From contig NZ_NJGV01000021.1 of NCBI RefSeq assembly GCF_002213425.1, positions 1 through 64,000 on the forward strand: a stretch of 64,000 bases of DNA, read 5' to 3'. Of the stretch, positions 53,301-60,507 are shown in pieces; the first letter of the stretch is position 1; each line of letters starts with the position of its first letter. The position numbers were made by a program, and so were the translations under genes. The DNA comes from Herbaspirillum aquaticum. Lineage in GTDB: Bacteria > Pseudomonadota > Gammaproteobacteria > Burkholderiales > Burkholderiaceae_D. The notes below the pieces were generated by a model. It worked only from the letters and a program-made list of their open reading frames with translations, was not told the DNA's origin and searched no databases.

Positions 53301-53978
53301 ACGTACACCCAATGCGATCACCTCGCCCCTGCCATCCCCGAATACCTGCACTTCCAGATGCCGGGCGCGTTCGATGTACTTTTCGATGAAGACGCCGGCA
53401 TCACTGAAATTGTTCTGGCCCAGGCGCCGCACGGAATCGAAGGCATCGCCCAGCTCGGCATCGCTGCGGCAGACGCGCATGCCGATACCGCCGCCACCGG
53501 CCGTGCTCTTCAACATCACCGGATAGCCGACACGCGCCGCAGCAGCCAGTGCATCGCCGATGTTCTCCAGCAGGTCCGTACCTTCCAGCATCGGCACACC
53601 CTGTTCACGTGCCAGTGCACGCGCGGTGTGCTTGAGCCCGAAGATGCGCAACTGCGCGGGCGTCGGGCCGACGAAGGCGATGCCGGCCGCTTCGCAGGCT
53701 TCGGCGAAGGCCGCATTTTCCGACAGGAATCCATAACCTGGATGGATGGCCTGGGCCCCGCTGTCGCGGGCGGCGGCCAGGATCTTGTCGACGACCAAAT
53801 AGGTCTGGGCGGCCGGCCCTTCTCCCAGCGAGATGGCGCGGTCGGCCTGCAAGACGTGCAGGCTGCCGAGGTCGGCTTCGGAATAGACGCACACGCCGGT
53901 CACGTCCAGCGTGCGCAAGGTGCGCAGGATGCGGCAGGCAATGACGCCGCGATTGGCAATGAGCAGATGGTCAAACAT
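50355..53978 (-). CDS. Guanidine/urea carboxylase (biotin-dependent)
   Basis: A 1,207-residue single-chain carboxylase. The N-terminal biotin carboxylase (~1-450) has the ATP-grasp loop STAGGGGIGMRVC and the family start LLIANRGVIACRILRTLRTL. The central carboxyltransferase is built of KipA- and KipI-like halves (~460-1,080), and the C-terminal biotinyl domain has ESMKMEINITAPEAG with the biotinylated Lys. Enzymes of this type linked to guanidine-I riboswitches carboxylate guanidine rather than urea. The riboswitch on this operon and the two adjacent associated proteins favour guanidine; the sequence alone does not prove it. The ATG at 53978 is the conserved start. Confidence 0.92.
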   Translation of the reverse strand: MFDHLLIANRGVIACRILRTLRTLDVTGVCVYSEADLGSLHVLQADRAISLGEGPAAQTYLVVDKILAAARDSGAQAIHPGYGFLSENAAFAEACEAAGIAFVGPTPAQLRIFGLKHTARALAREQGVPMLEGTDLLENIGDALAAAARVGYPVMLKSTAGGGGIGMRVCRSDAELGDAFDSVRRLGQNNFSDAGVFIEKYIERARHLEVQVFGDGRGEVIALGVRDCSVQRRNQKVLEETPAPNLPEGMADALCAAAIKLAKAVNYRSAGTVEFVYDSLAGQFYFLEVNTRLQVEHGVTEQVWGVDLVRWMIELAAGDLPPLAQLAASLQPRGHAIQARLYAEDPGRQFQPCPGLLTAVDFPAADGQALRIDTWVEAGCEIPPYFDPMIAKLISWQPTREAARVALNSALRETALYGVETNQHYLRQILDDVPFARGQPWTRCLEQLVYRADTVEVLSPGTQTTVQDHPGRIGYWAVGVPPSGPMDERALRLGNRLLGNAEDAAGLEVTMMGPVLRFNTAACVVVTGAVIPVLLDGVAQPMATVLHIAAGSTLKLGTISGAGARSYLAVRGGVQVPAYLGSRSTFTLGQFGGHAGRALASGDILHLLPLASDEMPEAGQVLPAELYPALETVRQVRVIYGPHGAPEYFTSAYMETFFATDWEVHFNSSRTGVRLIGPKPEWVRDSGGEAGLHPSNIHDNPYAVGAVDFTGDMPVILGPDGPSLGGFVCPVTVIEADLWQIGQLKAGDKVRFVPVEVSTARRIALAAHAGIARLQPQPVDWSPAPLASPIVLDLGQDEQRLVARLSGDANLLLEVGSPQLDLVLRFRVHALIAALEEQALPGVIDLTPGIRSLQVHYQPEALPLPRLLETIAGLWDAVCARQNLTVSSRIVHLPLSWDDPACQLAIEKYMTTVRKDAPWCPSNLEFIRRINDLKDIGAVRETVFDASYLVMGLGDVYLGAPVATPLDPRHRLVTTKYNPARTWTAENSVGIGGAYLCIYGMEGPGGYQFVGRTLQMWNRYREVAAFRGKPWLLRFFDQIRFYPVTAEELQTIRRDFPLGRFEVGIEETQLNLADYQDFLQREAEGIAAFRQHQQAAFDAERQRWIASGQANYESEESSAIVQDHQPLQAGQLSVDAPIAGNLWQVKVSPGQRVAQGELLMILESMKMEINITAPEAGIVAEVRVQPGSPVRAGQCVLVMENTEEEAA

Positions 53979-54076
53979 GGAATGGGCCTGGAAATCCGGG
54001 TCGTCCCGTGATTCGAAAAACCGGCTCGCGGTCGTCCGCGAGGGGTGCAGGGCTAAGAACGTTCACGTGCGGGGGA

Positions 54077-54712
54077 TCAGTCCCACACCAGCACTTCGGC
54101 CGCCGTCGGGTTCCAGCCGTTGCAGGGATTGTTGAGCTGCGGGCAGTTGGAGATCAGCACGATGAGATCCTGCTCGGCACGCAGCTCCACGTACTTGCCG
54201 GCGGCCGAGATGCCATCCTCGAAAGTGAGACCGCCTTCCGGGGTGACCGGCACGTTCATGAAGAAGTTGATGTTGGCGCCGATGTCGCGCTTGTTGAGGC
54301 GGCCATCGTGAAGACAGGCACAGAGGAAGTTGTCGCGGCAGCTGTGCATGTAGCGTTTGTCCAGCGCATAGCGCACGGTATTGCTCTCCTGCGCGCAGGC
54401 CCCGCCAAGGGTGTCATGGCGGCCGCAGGTATCGGCCACGATGGTGGCCAGTGCCCGGCCCAGGTTGGAATACAGCACGCTGCCCGCGCCCAGGTAGGCG
54501 CGATTCTGGCGGCGCAGGGTGCGCTGGGGATCGTAGCGTTCACGCGGATTGGTGGCGCTGTAGAACAGCGTATCGATGGCCTGGTTGCCTTCCAGGTCCA
54601 GCAGGCGCACGGTCTGTCCGGCGCCGAGGTTGAAGAGATAGGGTTCGCCGGCCGGGATCACGTGACGGAACACGGCTTGTTCGGGGGCGCGCTGGCTTTC
54701 GATGATGTGCAT
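54077..54712 (-). CDS. Carboxylase-associated protein (DUF1989, carboxyguanidine deiminase subunit)
   Basis: A 211-residue DUF1989 protein, formerly called urea carboxylase-associated protein 2. FNLGAGQTVRLLDLEGNQAI, ATIVADTCGRHDTLGGACAQ and SCRDNFLCACLHDGRLNKRD carry the conserved Cys, His and Asp positions of the family. With its partner encoded 15 bp upstream it forms the heteromeric enzyme reported to deiminate carboxyguanidine to allophanate. The ATG at 54712 starts MHIIESQRAPEQ. It precedes the carboxylase gene by 98 bp. Confidence 0.87.
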   Translation of the reverse strand: MHIIESQRAPEQAVFRHVIPAGEPYLFNLGAGQTVRLLDLEGNQAIDTLFYSATNPRERYDPQRTLRRQNRAYLGAGSVLYSNLGRALATIVADTCGRHDTLGGACAQESNTVRYALDKRYMHSCRDNFLCACLHDGRLNKRDIGANINFFMNVPVTPEGGLTFEDGISAAGKYVELRAEQDLIVLISNCPQLNNPCNGWNPTAAEVLVWD

Positions 54713-54727
54713 GTGGGTCTCCCTGGC

Positions 54728-55459
54728 TCAGAGATGGAAGCGTTCAGTGTTGTGGAAGGCGCGCTCATTCTCGGGGCGAGAATGGCGGCAGGCATGGGTG
54801 CTGTCGTCGCTGTGCGTCTGCAGCCACTCCAGCCGGACCGGACGCGGCGCGTACTGCGGATGCGGGTCCATGGGATGCTGCAGGGCGGTCAGGATGATGA
54901 GCGTATCCATCGGTGCGGCCAGCTCGATGAAGTCGCCGGCCTTGGAATTGCCCGGCACGAAATGGAAAACGCCCTCGGCATCCACGTTCACGCGCGAGAA
55001 CAGGTTCACCACCATCAACAGGTCCTGCAGGTCGAGGTTCCACTTGCCCATTTCCACCAGCAGGTTGTCAGCGCCGTTGCGATGGAATCCGTTGCGCAAT
55101 TCCTGGTAGCGGCCCTGGCCATATTTCTCGCGCACTTCCTCGGCATTGAGCACGCCACCGAAGCTGTCATGCCAGCCGCAGGTGTCTTCGGTGATGGCCG
55201 CCAGCACCCGACCCATGTCGGAGTACAGGCAGTGGCCGGCCTGCAGGCGCGCGGTGTGCTGGCCCTTGAGGGTGTCGGGCAGGTTCAGGCGTTCGCTGGT
55301 CTGCTGGGCGTTCAACATCATCATGCTGACGTTGGCGCCGCCTTCGATGTCGGTGATGCGCAGCGATTGCCCGCGCTTGAGGATGAAGGAAGTATGGCCG
55401 CCGCCGGGCAGCAGTTCTTCATAGAGTCTGGCTTGCAGGGCCAGGGGATCCTTGCTCAT
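54728..55459 (-). CDS. Carboxylase-associated protein (DUF1989, carboxyguanidine deiminase subunit)
   Basis: A 243-residue DUF1989 protein, formerly urea carboxylase-associated protein 1 and paralogous to the 54077-54712 product. LKRGQSLRITDIEGGANVSM, LAAITEDTCGWHDSFGGVLN and WNLDLQDLLMVVNLFSRVNV are the matching conserved blocks. The ATG at 55459 has AAAGGAAA upstream and lies 1 bp past the ATPase stop. It is a partner subunit in the step between the carboxylase and allophanate hydrolase. Confidence 0.87.
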   Translation of the reverse strand: MSKDPLALQARLYEELLPGGGHTSFILKRGQSLRITDIEGGANVSMMMLNAQQTSERLNLPDTLKGQHTARLQAGHCLYSDMGRVLAAITEDTCGWHDSFGGVLNAEEVREKYGQGRYQELRNGFHRNGADNLLVEMGKWNLDLQDLLMVVNLFSRVNVDAEGVFHFVPGNSKAGDFIELAAPMDTLIILTALQHPMDPHPQYAPRPVRLEWLQTHSDDSTHACRHSRPENERAFHNTERFHL

Positions 55460-55460
55460 G

Positions 55461-56237
55461 TCAGCTTTCCTTTGTAGTGATGAGGGAGGCCAGCTTGTCC
55501 GCCTGTTCGCGGGCACGGGCCTCGTTGAGGGCGATGTCGTAGGTGATGTGGGCGCCATAAGCCTGCGGGTATTGCGGATCGACGCGCACCTTGTCGAACA
55601 CCAGCAGCCGTGTCCCCAGGGTGAAGCCTTCGGAGAGATCATGGGTGACCATGAAGACGGTCAGTCCGCTGTCCTTCCACAGGTCCAGCAGCAGCGCATG
55701 CATTTCCTTGCGGATGCCCGGATCGAGCGCACCGAAGGGTTCATCCAGCAGCAGCACGCGCGGGCGCACGATGAGCGCCTGGGCGATCGCCAGCCGCTGC
55801 TGCATGCCACCCGACAGGCTGCTGGGATACAGGTCCAATGCGTGACCCAGGCCCACGCGATGCAGCAGTTGTGCCGCCTCTTCGCGGGCGCGCCGCTTGG
55901 CACCGCCGAAGAGGCGACCCAGCAAGGGCGAGCGCGGCAGCTCCAGCCCGATGGCCACGTTGTCCAGCACGTTCAGGTGAGGGAACACGGAATAACGTTG
56001 GAACACCACGCCGCGCGTGGCATCGGGCTCGGCCGGGAAGGGCTGGCCCTGCAGCAGCAGCTGGCCCTTGCTGGGACGCTCCTGCCCGAGCAGCAAGCGC
56101 AGGAAAGTGGACTTGCCACAGCCGGAAGCACCGACCAGGGTGCAGAACTGGCCTTCTTCCACGCGCAGGTTGAGGCGCTCCAGGACCACGTTCTGGCCGT
56201 ATTGCTGCCACACGTTGCGGATTTCGATGTAGCTCAT
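55461..56237 (-). CDS. ABC importer ATPase (guanidine uptake)
   Basis: A 258-residue ATPase of the nitrate/taurine class. Walker A is GASGCGKST, the Q-loop is VVFQRYSVFP, the signature is LSGGMQQRLAIAQAL, Walker B is VLLLDEPFGALD and the H-loop is MVTHDLSEGF. Its ATG overlaps the permease stop by 4 bp. Together with the permease and the divergently encoded binding protein, all under guanidine-I riboswitches, it should drive guanidine import. Confidence 0.9.
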   Translation of the reverse strand: MSYIEIRNVWQQYGQNVVLERLNLRVEEGQFCTLVGASGCGKSTFLRLLLGQERPSKGQLLLQGQPFPAEPDATRGVVFQRYSVFPHLNVLDNVAIGLELPRSPLLGRLFGGAKRRAREEAAQLLHRVGLGHALDLYPSSLSGGMQQRLAIAQALIVRPRVLLLDEPFGALDPGIRKEMHALLLDLWKDSGLTVFMVTHDLSEGFTLGTRLLVFDKVRVDPQYPQAYGAHITYDIALNEARAREQADKLASLITTKES

Positions 56238-57049
56238 GCGCGGCCTCCTTCAGCCCAGGGGAAGAAGCGGCGGTGCACGGCGCGCAGCAGCCAGTCCATC
56301 AGCCACGCCAGCAGCGTGATCCAGACCACGTAGGGCAGGATCACGTCCATGGCCAGGTAGCGGCGCACGAGGAAGATGCGATAGCCCAGGCCGGCGGTTG
56401 CCGAAATCGCTTCAGCAGAAATGAGGAACAGCCACGCAGCCCCCAGCGACAGGCGCAGCGAGACCAGCAGGCGCGCCAGCATCTGCGGCAGGGCCACGCG
56501 CAGCACCAGGGTCCAGCTGTTGGCCCCCAGCGTCTGCGCCTTGATCAGCAGTTCGGCGGGGATGGCACGGCCGGTGTGTTCGAGGTCGCGCGCCAGCAAG
56601 GGCGTGACACCAATGACGATCAACATCACCTTGGACAATTCATCCAGCCCCATGACGATGAAGAGGATAGGCAGGATCGCCAGTGGCGGCACCATCGAGA
56701 TCACGGTCAGCAGCGGCGAGAACCCTGCGCGCAGCACCGGGAAGATGCCGTTGGCGATCCCCAGCACGAGACCGGCCACGGCCGCGATGCCCAGGCCCAG
56801 CAGCACGCGCTGCAGGCTGGCCAGGGTATCGCTCCAGAACAGGTAGTCGCCGGTGCGCGGATCTTCCATGAAGGCCATGTGACGGACCGCATCGACCATC
56901 TGCGCCAGGCTGGGCAAGAGCTTGTCATTGGGGTTGTCGGCCAGGCGCGTGGCCGAGCCGAAGGCGTACAGCAGCGCAAGGATGAGGAAGGGCAGGAGCG
57001 TCAGCAGCCACTGCCCGGAGCGGCCAGGGTGGCGGTTCAGGAAACGCAT
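56234..57049 (-). CDS. ABC importer permease (guanidine uptake)
   Basis: A 271-residue permease of the TauC/SsuC/NrtB class with six or so helices. The ATPase-coupling loop is EHTGRAIPAELLIKAQTLGA, with A-x-x-L-G-A where the family EAA motif lies. The ATG at 57049 (MRFLNRHPGRSGQWLL) is the first gene start after the leftward riboswitch, giving a ~240-nt leader from the predicted transcript start past the aptamer. It forms the membrane channel with two copies per importer. Confidence 0.9.
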   Translation of the reverse strand: MRFLNRHPGRSGQWLLTLLPFLILALLYAFGSATRLADNPNDKLLPSLAQMVDAVRHMAFMEDPRTGDYLFWSDTLASLQRVLLGLGIAAVAGLVLGIANGIFPVLRAGFSPLLTVISMVPPLAILPILFIVMGLDELSKVMLIVIGVTPLLARDLEHTGRAIPAELLIKAQTLGANSWTLVLRVALPQMLARLLVSLRLSLGAAWLFLISAEAISATAGLGYRIFLVRRYLAMDVILPYVVWITLLAWLMDWLLRAVHRRFFPWAEGGRA

Positions 57050-57163
57050 GGCGCGCCTCCCTGTGGCAAGGACCGAGGCAGGGACGGACGCAGTACAAGG
57101 GCGGCGGAAGGGAACCTGGGGTGGCGGACAGCGATCACGGGAAACTCCGGTCGGGGTTGAACA

Positions 57164-57210
57164 AAAGCAGGAGCAGCGCGGCACCTGTGGTGCAACTCTC
57201 TCCCGGGCTT
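57164..57210 (-). terminator. Expression-platform terminator of the leftward riboswitch
   Basis: On the minus strand, AAAAGC followed by GGAG pairs with CTCC and GCTTTT across an internal mismatch, with a nested GCACC/GGTGC hairpin, ending in TTTTGTT. The left arm overlaps the last aptamer bases. It is weaker than the rightward counterpart but fits a transcriptional switch. Confidence 0.5.
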
Positions 57211-57290
57211 TTGTCCCGCCGTGTAACCTCGACCGAGGTCGCCGGCTCTCGGACCAGTCATCTGCCTGCGGCAGACCGGAACCCTAGCCA
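57199..57290 (-). promoter_or_regulatory. Guanidine-I (ykkC) riboswitch, leftward
   Basis: The minus strand carries the conserved ykkC aptamer blocks in order: CTAGGGTTCCGG (57287 downward), GGTCCGAGAG (57255-57246), ACACGG (about 57224-57219) and GGGACAAAAGCCCGGGAGA (57217-57199). It lies ~150 bp ahead of the permease start and should control the permease-ATPase-DUF1989-carboxylase-hydrolase operon. Guanidine binding stabilises the aptamer and prevents termination. The aptamer sequence is unmistakable. Confidence 0.92.
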
Positions 57291-57374
57291 GCTATTTGAA
57301 CGTCTTGTGCAGCCGTCGGATGATCAATGCATCGTCAGATCATCGGTGCGGGCTGCTCTGCATGCAGGTGAATT

Positions 57375-57391
57375 CAGCAAATTCCATACCA
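57375..57391 (-). promoter_or_regulatory. Sigma-54 promoter for the leftward guanidine operon
   Basis: The minus strand reads TGGTATGGAATTTGCTG, with GG (57390-57389) and GC (57378-57377) ten bases apart and a TTGC -12 box. It lies about 85 bp upstream of the riboswitch aptamer, which fits its transcript start near 57365. Confidence 0.55.
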
Positions 57392-57666
57392 TCAGCGCGC
57401 GCGGCGCAGCCAGCGCAGCGCATGCGTGAGCATTTCGATGAGCAGCAATGAAGTGCGCATGCGGCCACACAGCGGCAGGGCCTGTGCGGCCTCTCTGGAA
57501 AAGGCGAAAGGGAAAACGGCAGTGTCGTGAGATCGGGTCATGGGCATGATGTGCTCCTGCAAACATGGCCTGGCCGTCCAGGGATGGTTGCCGATGCCGC
57601 GCTTGCTGCATGCGCTTCATTTGCTTCGGCCCAAGTCGTCTTGGCTCGCCTGCTGCGAGAACGACA

Positions 57667-57682
57667 ATCTTGCATGCAAGAT
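57667..57682. promoter_or_regulatory. Perfect palindrome, candidate operator
   Basis: ATCTTGCATGCAAGAT is a perfect 16-bp palindrome about midway between the two divergent sigma-54-like promoters. A dimeric regulator could bind here. No match to a named operator is claimed. Confidence 0.35.
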
Positions 57683-57868
57683 CCAGACCAGCCCTGCAGG
57701 TTTGCCTGCACCTGGCGCAAACCCGCTCCTGCACTGGCTCACAGCCCATCACGCCGGACATCGCGGTTCGCCCGAGCGCAAGCATGGTGCAAGCGGGCAC
57801 CGATTTGGCGCGCGCACGATGCGCCAGCATCGCTCACGTGTGACGCAGCGAATGGAGCGTTGGAACCG

Positions 57869-57886
57869 TTCGCTATTAATAGCGAA
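57869..57886. promoter_or_regulatory. Perfect palindrome upstream of the binding-protein promoter
   Basis: TTCGCTATTAATAGCGAA is a perfect 18-bp palindrome ending 40 bp before the -24 GG of the rightward sigma-54-like promoter. It could be an activator, repressor or IHF-neighbouring site. Confidence 0.4.
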
Positions 57887-57923
57887 AACCGGCATCACGC
57901 ATCATCGATATCGCCTCACGGCA

Positions 57924-57941
57924 TTGGCATGAACCTTGCTG
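57924..57941 (+). promoter_or_regulatory. Sigma-54 promoter for the guanidine-binding protein gene
   Basis: TTGGCATGAACCTTGCTG has GG (57926-57927) and GC (57938-57939) ten bases apart, with near-consensus TGGCAT and TTGC boxes. The predicted start near 57951 is about 47 nt before the riboswitch aptamer. Confidence 0.6.
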
Positions 57942-57997
57942 AAAAGCGAGCGGGAGCCGGCGAGTCCGGTCTTGAGTAGGCACAATTTGCAATGGAC

Positions 57998-58087
57998 AGC
58001 TAGGGTTCCGGTTCGCTGTTGCGGATGTCTGGTCCGAGAGCAGTCGACCTCGCAAGGGGTTACACGGCGGGAGAAAAGCCCGGGAGA
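57998..58087 (+). promoter_or_regulatory. Guanidine-I (ykkC) riboswitch, rightward
   Basis: Conserved blocks in order: CTAGGGTTCCGG (58000-58011), GGTCCGAGAG (58031-58040), TACACGGCGGGAGAAAAGCC (58061-58080) and CGGGAGA. It precedes the binding-protein gene. Its 3' end is the left arm of the following terminator, so guanidine binding should block termination. Confidence 0.93.
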
Positions 58088-58127
58088 TGACGCGTTCGCA
58101 ACGACCGCGCCGCTCCCGGGCTTTTTT
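58074..58127 (+). terminator. Riboswitch terminator
   Basis: AAAAGCCCGGGAG (58074-58086) pairs perfectly with CTCCCGGGCTTTT (58113-58125), a 13-bp stem, followed by a T tract. The left arm is shared with the riboswitch aptamer, giving mutually exclusive structures, a textbook transcriptional switch. Confidence 0.9.
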
Positions 58128-58155
58128 CCAATAAACCCTTCGAGGACCCTACGCC

Positions 58156-59232
58156 GTGTACAACATTTCCCGAATCCTTGGTGGCGCTGCCATCGCCCTG
58201 GCCGCCTTCACAGGCGCGCTCTCGTCCGCCCACGCCGCCCCCCGCACCGACTTCAAGGTCTGTACTTCCATCTATGCCGGCTGGATGCCCTGGGGCGAAG
58301 CCCAGGCACAAGGCATCCTGGCCAAGTGGGGCAAGAAGTACGGCATCACCATCAGCGCCGTGCAGTTGAACGACTACGTGGAGTCGATCAACCAGTACAC
58401 CGCCGGCAAGTTCGACGGCTGCACCATGACCAACATGGATGCGCTCACCATCCCCGCCGCCGGTGGCGTGGACTCCACCGCCCTGATCGTGGGCGACTAT
58501 TCCAACGGCAACGATGGCATCGTGCTCAAGGGGAAGAACAAGAAGCTGGCCGACATCAAGGGCCAGTCGGTGCAGCTGGTGGAGTTCTCGGTCTCGCACT
58601 ACCTGCTGGCGCGTGCGCTGGAGACGGCCGGCCTGCGCGAGCGTGACGTCAAGGTGGTCAACACCAGCGACGCCGACATCACCGCCGCCTTCGCGACGCC
58701 TGCCGTCACCAGCACGGTGACCTGGAACCCGATGCTGTCCTCGATTGCGGCCTCGCCCGACGTGTCGCTGGTCTATACCTCCAAGCAGCTGCCCGGCGAG
58801 ATCATGGACCTGATGGTGGTCAACACCAAGACCCTGCAGGAGAACCCCGCCTTCGGCAAGGCACTCACCGGTGCCTGGTACGAAATGATGGCCATCATGA
58901 CGGCCAAGGACGAGCGCGCCACCCGCGCGTTGACCGCCATGGGCAAGGCTTCCGGCACCGACCTGGCAGGCTTCCAGTCGCAGCTGGCGGCCACCGCCAT
59001 GTTCTACCAGCCCAAGGCGGCGCTGGAATTCGCCACCAAGAAGGAGCTGCCGGCCATCATGGGCCGCATCGCCAAGTTCAGCTTTGACCACGGCATCCTC
59101 GGGCCCAACGTCAAGAGCGCCGATGGCATCGGCGTCGCCTTCGACGGCAACGTGGTGATCGGCGACAAGAAGAACGTCAAGCTGCGCTTCGACCCGACCT
59201 ACATGAAGATGGCGGCCGACGGAAAACTTTAA
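58156..59232 (+). CDS. ABC importer substrate-binding protein (guanidine uptake)
   Basis: A 358-residue periplasmic binding protein of the nitrate/taurine (NMT1/ThiY-like) type. A signal peptide (ISRILGGAAIALAAFTGALS ending in SAHA) is followed by the first domain (VCTSIYAGWMPWGEAQAQGI). The start is GTG at 58156, with GAGGA nine bases upstream and 28 bp after the riboswitch terminator. No permease follows it; its partners are the divergent permease and ATPase genes, also riboswitch controlled. The ligand is therefore most likely guanidine. Confidence 0.9.
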   Translation: MYNISRILGGAAIALAAFTGALSSAHAAPRTDFKVCTSIYAGWMPWGEAQAQGILAKWGKKYGITISAVQLNDYVESINQYTAGKFDGCTMTNMDALTIPAAGGVDSTALIVGDYSNGNDGIVLKGKNKKLADIKGQSVQLVEFSVSHYLLARALETAGLRERDVKVVNTSDADITAAFATPAVTSTVTWNPMLSSIAASPDVSLVYTSKQLPGEIMDLMVVNTKTLQENPAFGKALTGAWYEMMAIMTAKDERATRALTAMGKASGTDLAGFQSQLAATAMFYQPKAALEFATKKELPAIMGRIAKFSFDHGILGPNVKSADGIGVAFDGNVVIGDKKNVKLRFDPTYMKMAADGKL

Positions 59233-59239
59233 GTTTTCC
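59221..59239. terminator. Hairpin over the binding-protein stop codon
   Basis: GGAAAAC and GTTTTCC flank TTTAA, forming a 7-bp stem that includes the TAA stop. It could slow 3' exonucleases or cause partial termination. A second, GNRA-looped hairpin follows. Confidence 0.4.
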
Positions 59240-59292
59240 GCGCGCACAGGCGCGCAACGCCACCACAACAACAGCATCACCCACTGTCTTGC

Positions 59293-59314
59293 GCGGGTCC
59301 GGCAACGGACCCGC
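59293..59314 (+). terminator. GC-rich hairpin with GCAA loop
   Basis: GCGGGTCCG (59293-59301) and CGGACCCGC (59306-59314) enclose a GCAA tetraloop. No T tract follows. It lies between the binding-protein and porin genes and may terminate weakly or protect the upstream message. Confidence 0.45.
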
Positions 59315-59382
59315 CGGGGCCTGCTCGTGCCTCGCTTTCACCTTGATCCACGCTGATTCCAGATCACCCAACGGAGAGAACC

Positions 59383-60315
59383 TTGACTACCTACGCCACT
59401 TCCCTGTCGCGCCTTTGCACCTTCGGCACCTGCGCTGCTGCCCTCACTACCCTGCTGGCCTGCGCCCCGGCGCTGGCCGATGATGCCGCGCCGGCGGCCG
59501 CCCCTGGCGGCCCGTGGACCATCACCAAACACATCGACCTGGCCTCGCGCTACGTGCTGCGCGGTGTCACCACCACCTACGGCAACGGCCAGCCGCTGGG
59601 CAATGCCGGTGCCGACGCGCCGGAATCGGACCAGGCTGCGCTGCAATGGGGCATCGATTTTGTCCACAGCAGCGGCTGGAGCTTTGGCTACTGGGCTTCG
59701 ACCATCAATTATTCGTACAAGCAGCTGGGCAATTCCTACAGTGACCGCAGCATCACCGAATTCCAGAAGCCGCGCTCGGTAGAAAACGATCTCTACTTCG
59801 CCTACACCGGCAACATCAGCGGCGACCTCGGCTATACCCTGGGCATGACCGGCTACTACTACGCCAACGGCAGCCACGCCAACGCGCTGGAAACCAAGGC
59901 CGGGCTGACCTGGGGCGCACTGTCCTTCAATGCGCAGACCCTGCTCAACGATGTGGTCTGGGGCAACAAGGGCGACACCTACTGGACCCTGGTCTACACC
60001 AAGCCGCTGCCCTATGACATCACCTTCACCGGAACGCTGGGCGCTTACACCTACAGCCGCGAGGGCAAGTACCTCGGCACCCGCGACACCGCCACCGGTG
60101 CCGCCTGCGGCGCGGGCCAGGCTTTCGTGGTCAATGGCTGCTTCGCCGGCAACGGCCCCAGCAGCGGTGGCCTGCGCCACCTGACACTGGGCCTGTCTGC
60201 GCCCTTCCCCGACTCTTCCATCACCTGGTCGCTGCAGGCCATCCTCGGCGGCTACAACCGCTTTGATGTCAAGCAGGGCAACCAGCTGGTGGGCACGCTG
60301 AGCTGGGGCTTCTGA
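59383..60315 (+). CDS. TorF-family putative porin
   Basis: A 310-residue outer-membrane beta-barrel. A signal peptide (FGTCAAALTTLLACAPALAD) precedes HIDLASRYVLRGVTTTYGNG, the start typical of the TorF/Gcw family. Alternating aromatic strands follow, and the protein ends in LVGTLSWGF with a C-terminal Phe. The start is TTG at 59383 with CGGAGAG seven bases upstream. It lies 150 bp after the guanidine-binding protein gene on the same strand and may be its outer-membrane channel; this link is inferred from position. Confidence 0.85.
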   Translation: MTTYATSLSRLCTFGTCAAALTTLLACAPALADDAAPAAAPGGPWTITKHIDLASRYVLRGVTTTYGNGQPLGNAGADAPESDQAALQWGIDFVHSSGWSFGYWASTINYSYKQLGNSYSDRSITEFQKPRSVENDLYFAYTGNISGDLGYTLGMTGYYYANGSHANALETKAGLTWGALSFNAQTLLNDVVWGNKGDTYWTLVYTKPLPYDITFTGTLGAYTYSREGKYLGTRDTATGAACGAGQAFVVNGCFAGNGPSSGGLRHLTLGLSAPFPDSSITWSLQAILGGYNRFDVKQGNQLVGTLSWGF

Positions 60316-60336
60316 ACCCGCACAGCCAGCAGTCAG

Positions 60337-60396
60337 GGCTTGATACCTTACGCGTATCAAGCCGCTGATGTGGGCGCGTCAGACATTTCCCACATC
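60337..60396 (+). terminator. Tandem hairpins after the porin gene
   Basis: GGCTTGATAC (60337-60346) pairs with GTATCAAGCC (60354-60363), a 10-bp stem. GATGTGGG (60367-60374) pairs with CCCACATC (60389-60396). No T tract follows either. They lie between the porin gene and the dehydrogenase operon. Confidence 0.45.
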
Positions 60397-60507
60397 AAAA
60401 GCGCAGGATGACTGATCCCCGCGCGGCTTCATCCGGCGCATCATGGCTCAGCCGTGGGCAAGGCAAGACCTTGCTCACGCTCCGGATTTCCCTCAAGGAA
60501 ACGCGCC

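Larger units (their letters stand above)
57305..57985. other. Divergent regulatory region of the guanidine regulon
   Basis: No gene is supported in this ~680-bp stretch between the two riboswitches; frames such as 57324-57830 (minus) and 57540-57932 (plus) have no family resemblance. It holds two outward-facing sigma-54-like elements and two perfect palindromes, listed separately. Confidence 0.6.

Noticed and set aside
51411-54011. 866-codon rightward frame opposite the carboxylase gene
   Set aside because: It mirrors the biotin carboxylase reading frame and has no recognisable domain.
57784-57802. GGTGC-n-GCACC inverted repeat as an NtrC site
   Set aside because: The arms are in the opposite order to the NtrC consensus (TGCACC...GGTGCA), so it was not called an NtrC site although NtrC control would make sense.
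57324-57830. 168-codon leftward frame between the guanidine riboswitches
   Set aside because: It overlaps the minus-strand sigma-54-like element and both strands have open frames here. The composition (Arg, Ala, Cys, His rich) is typical of non-coding GC-rich DNA.
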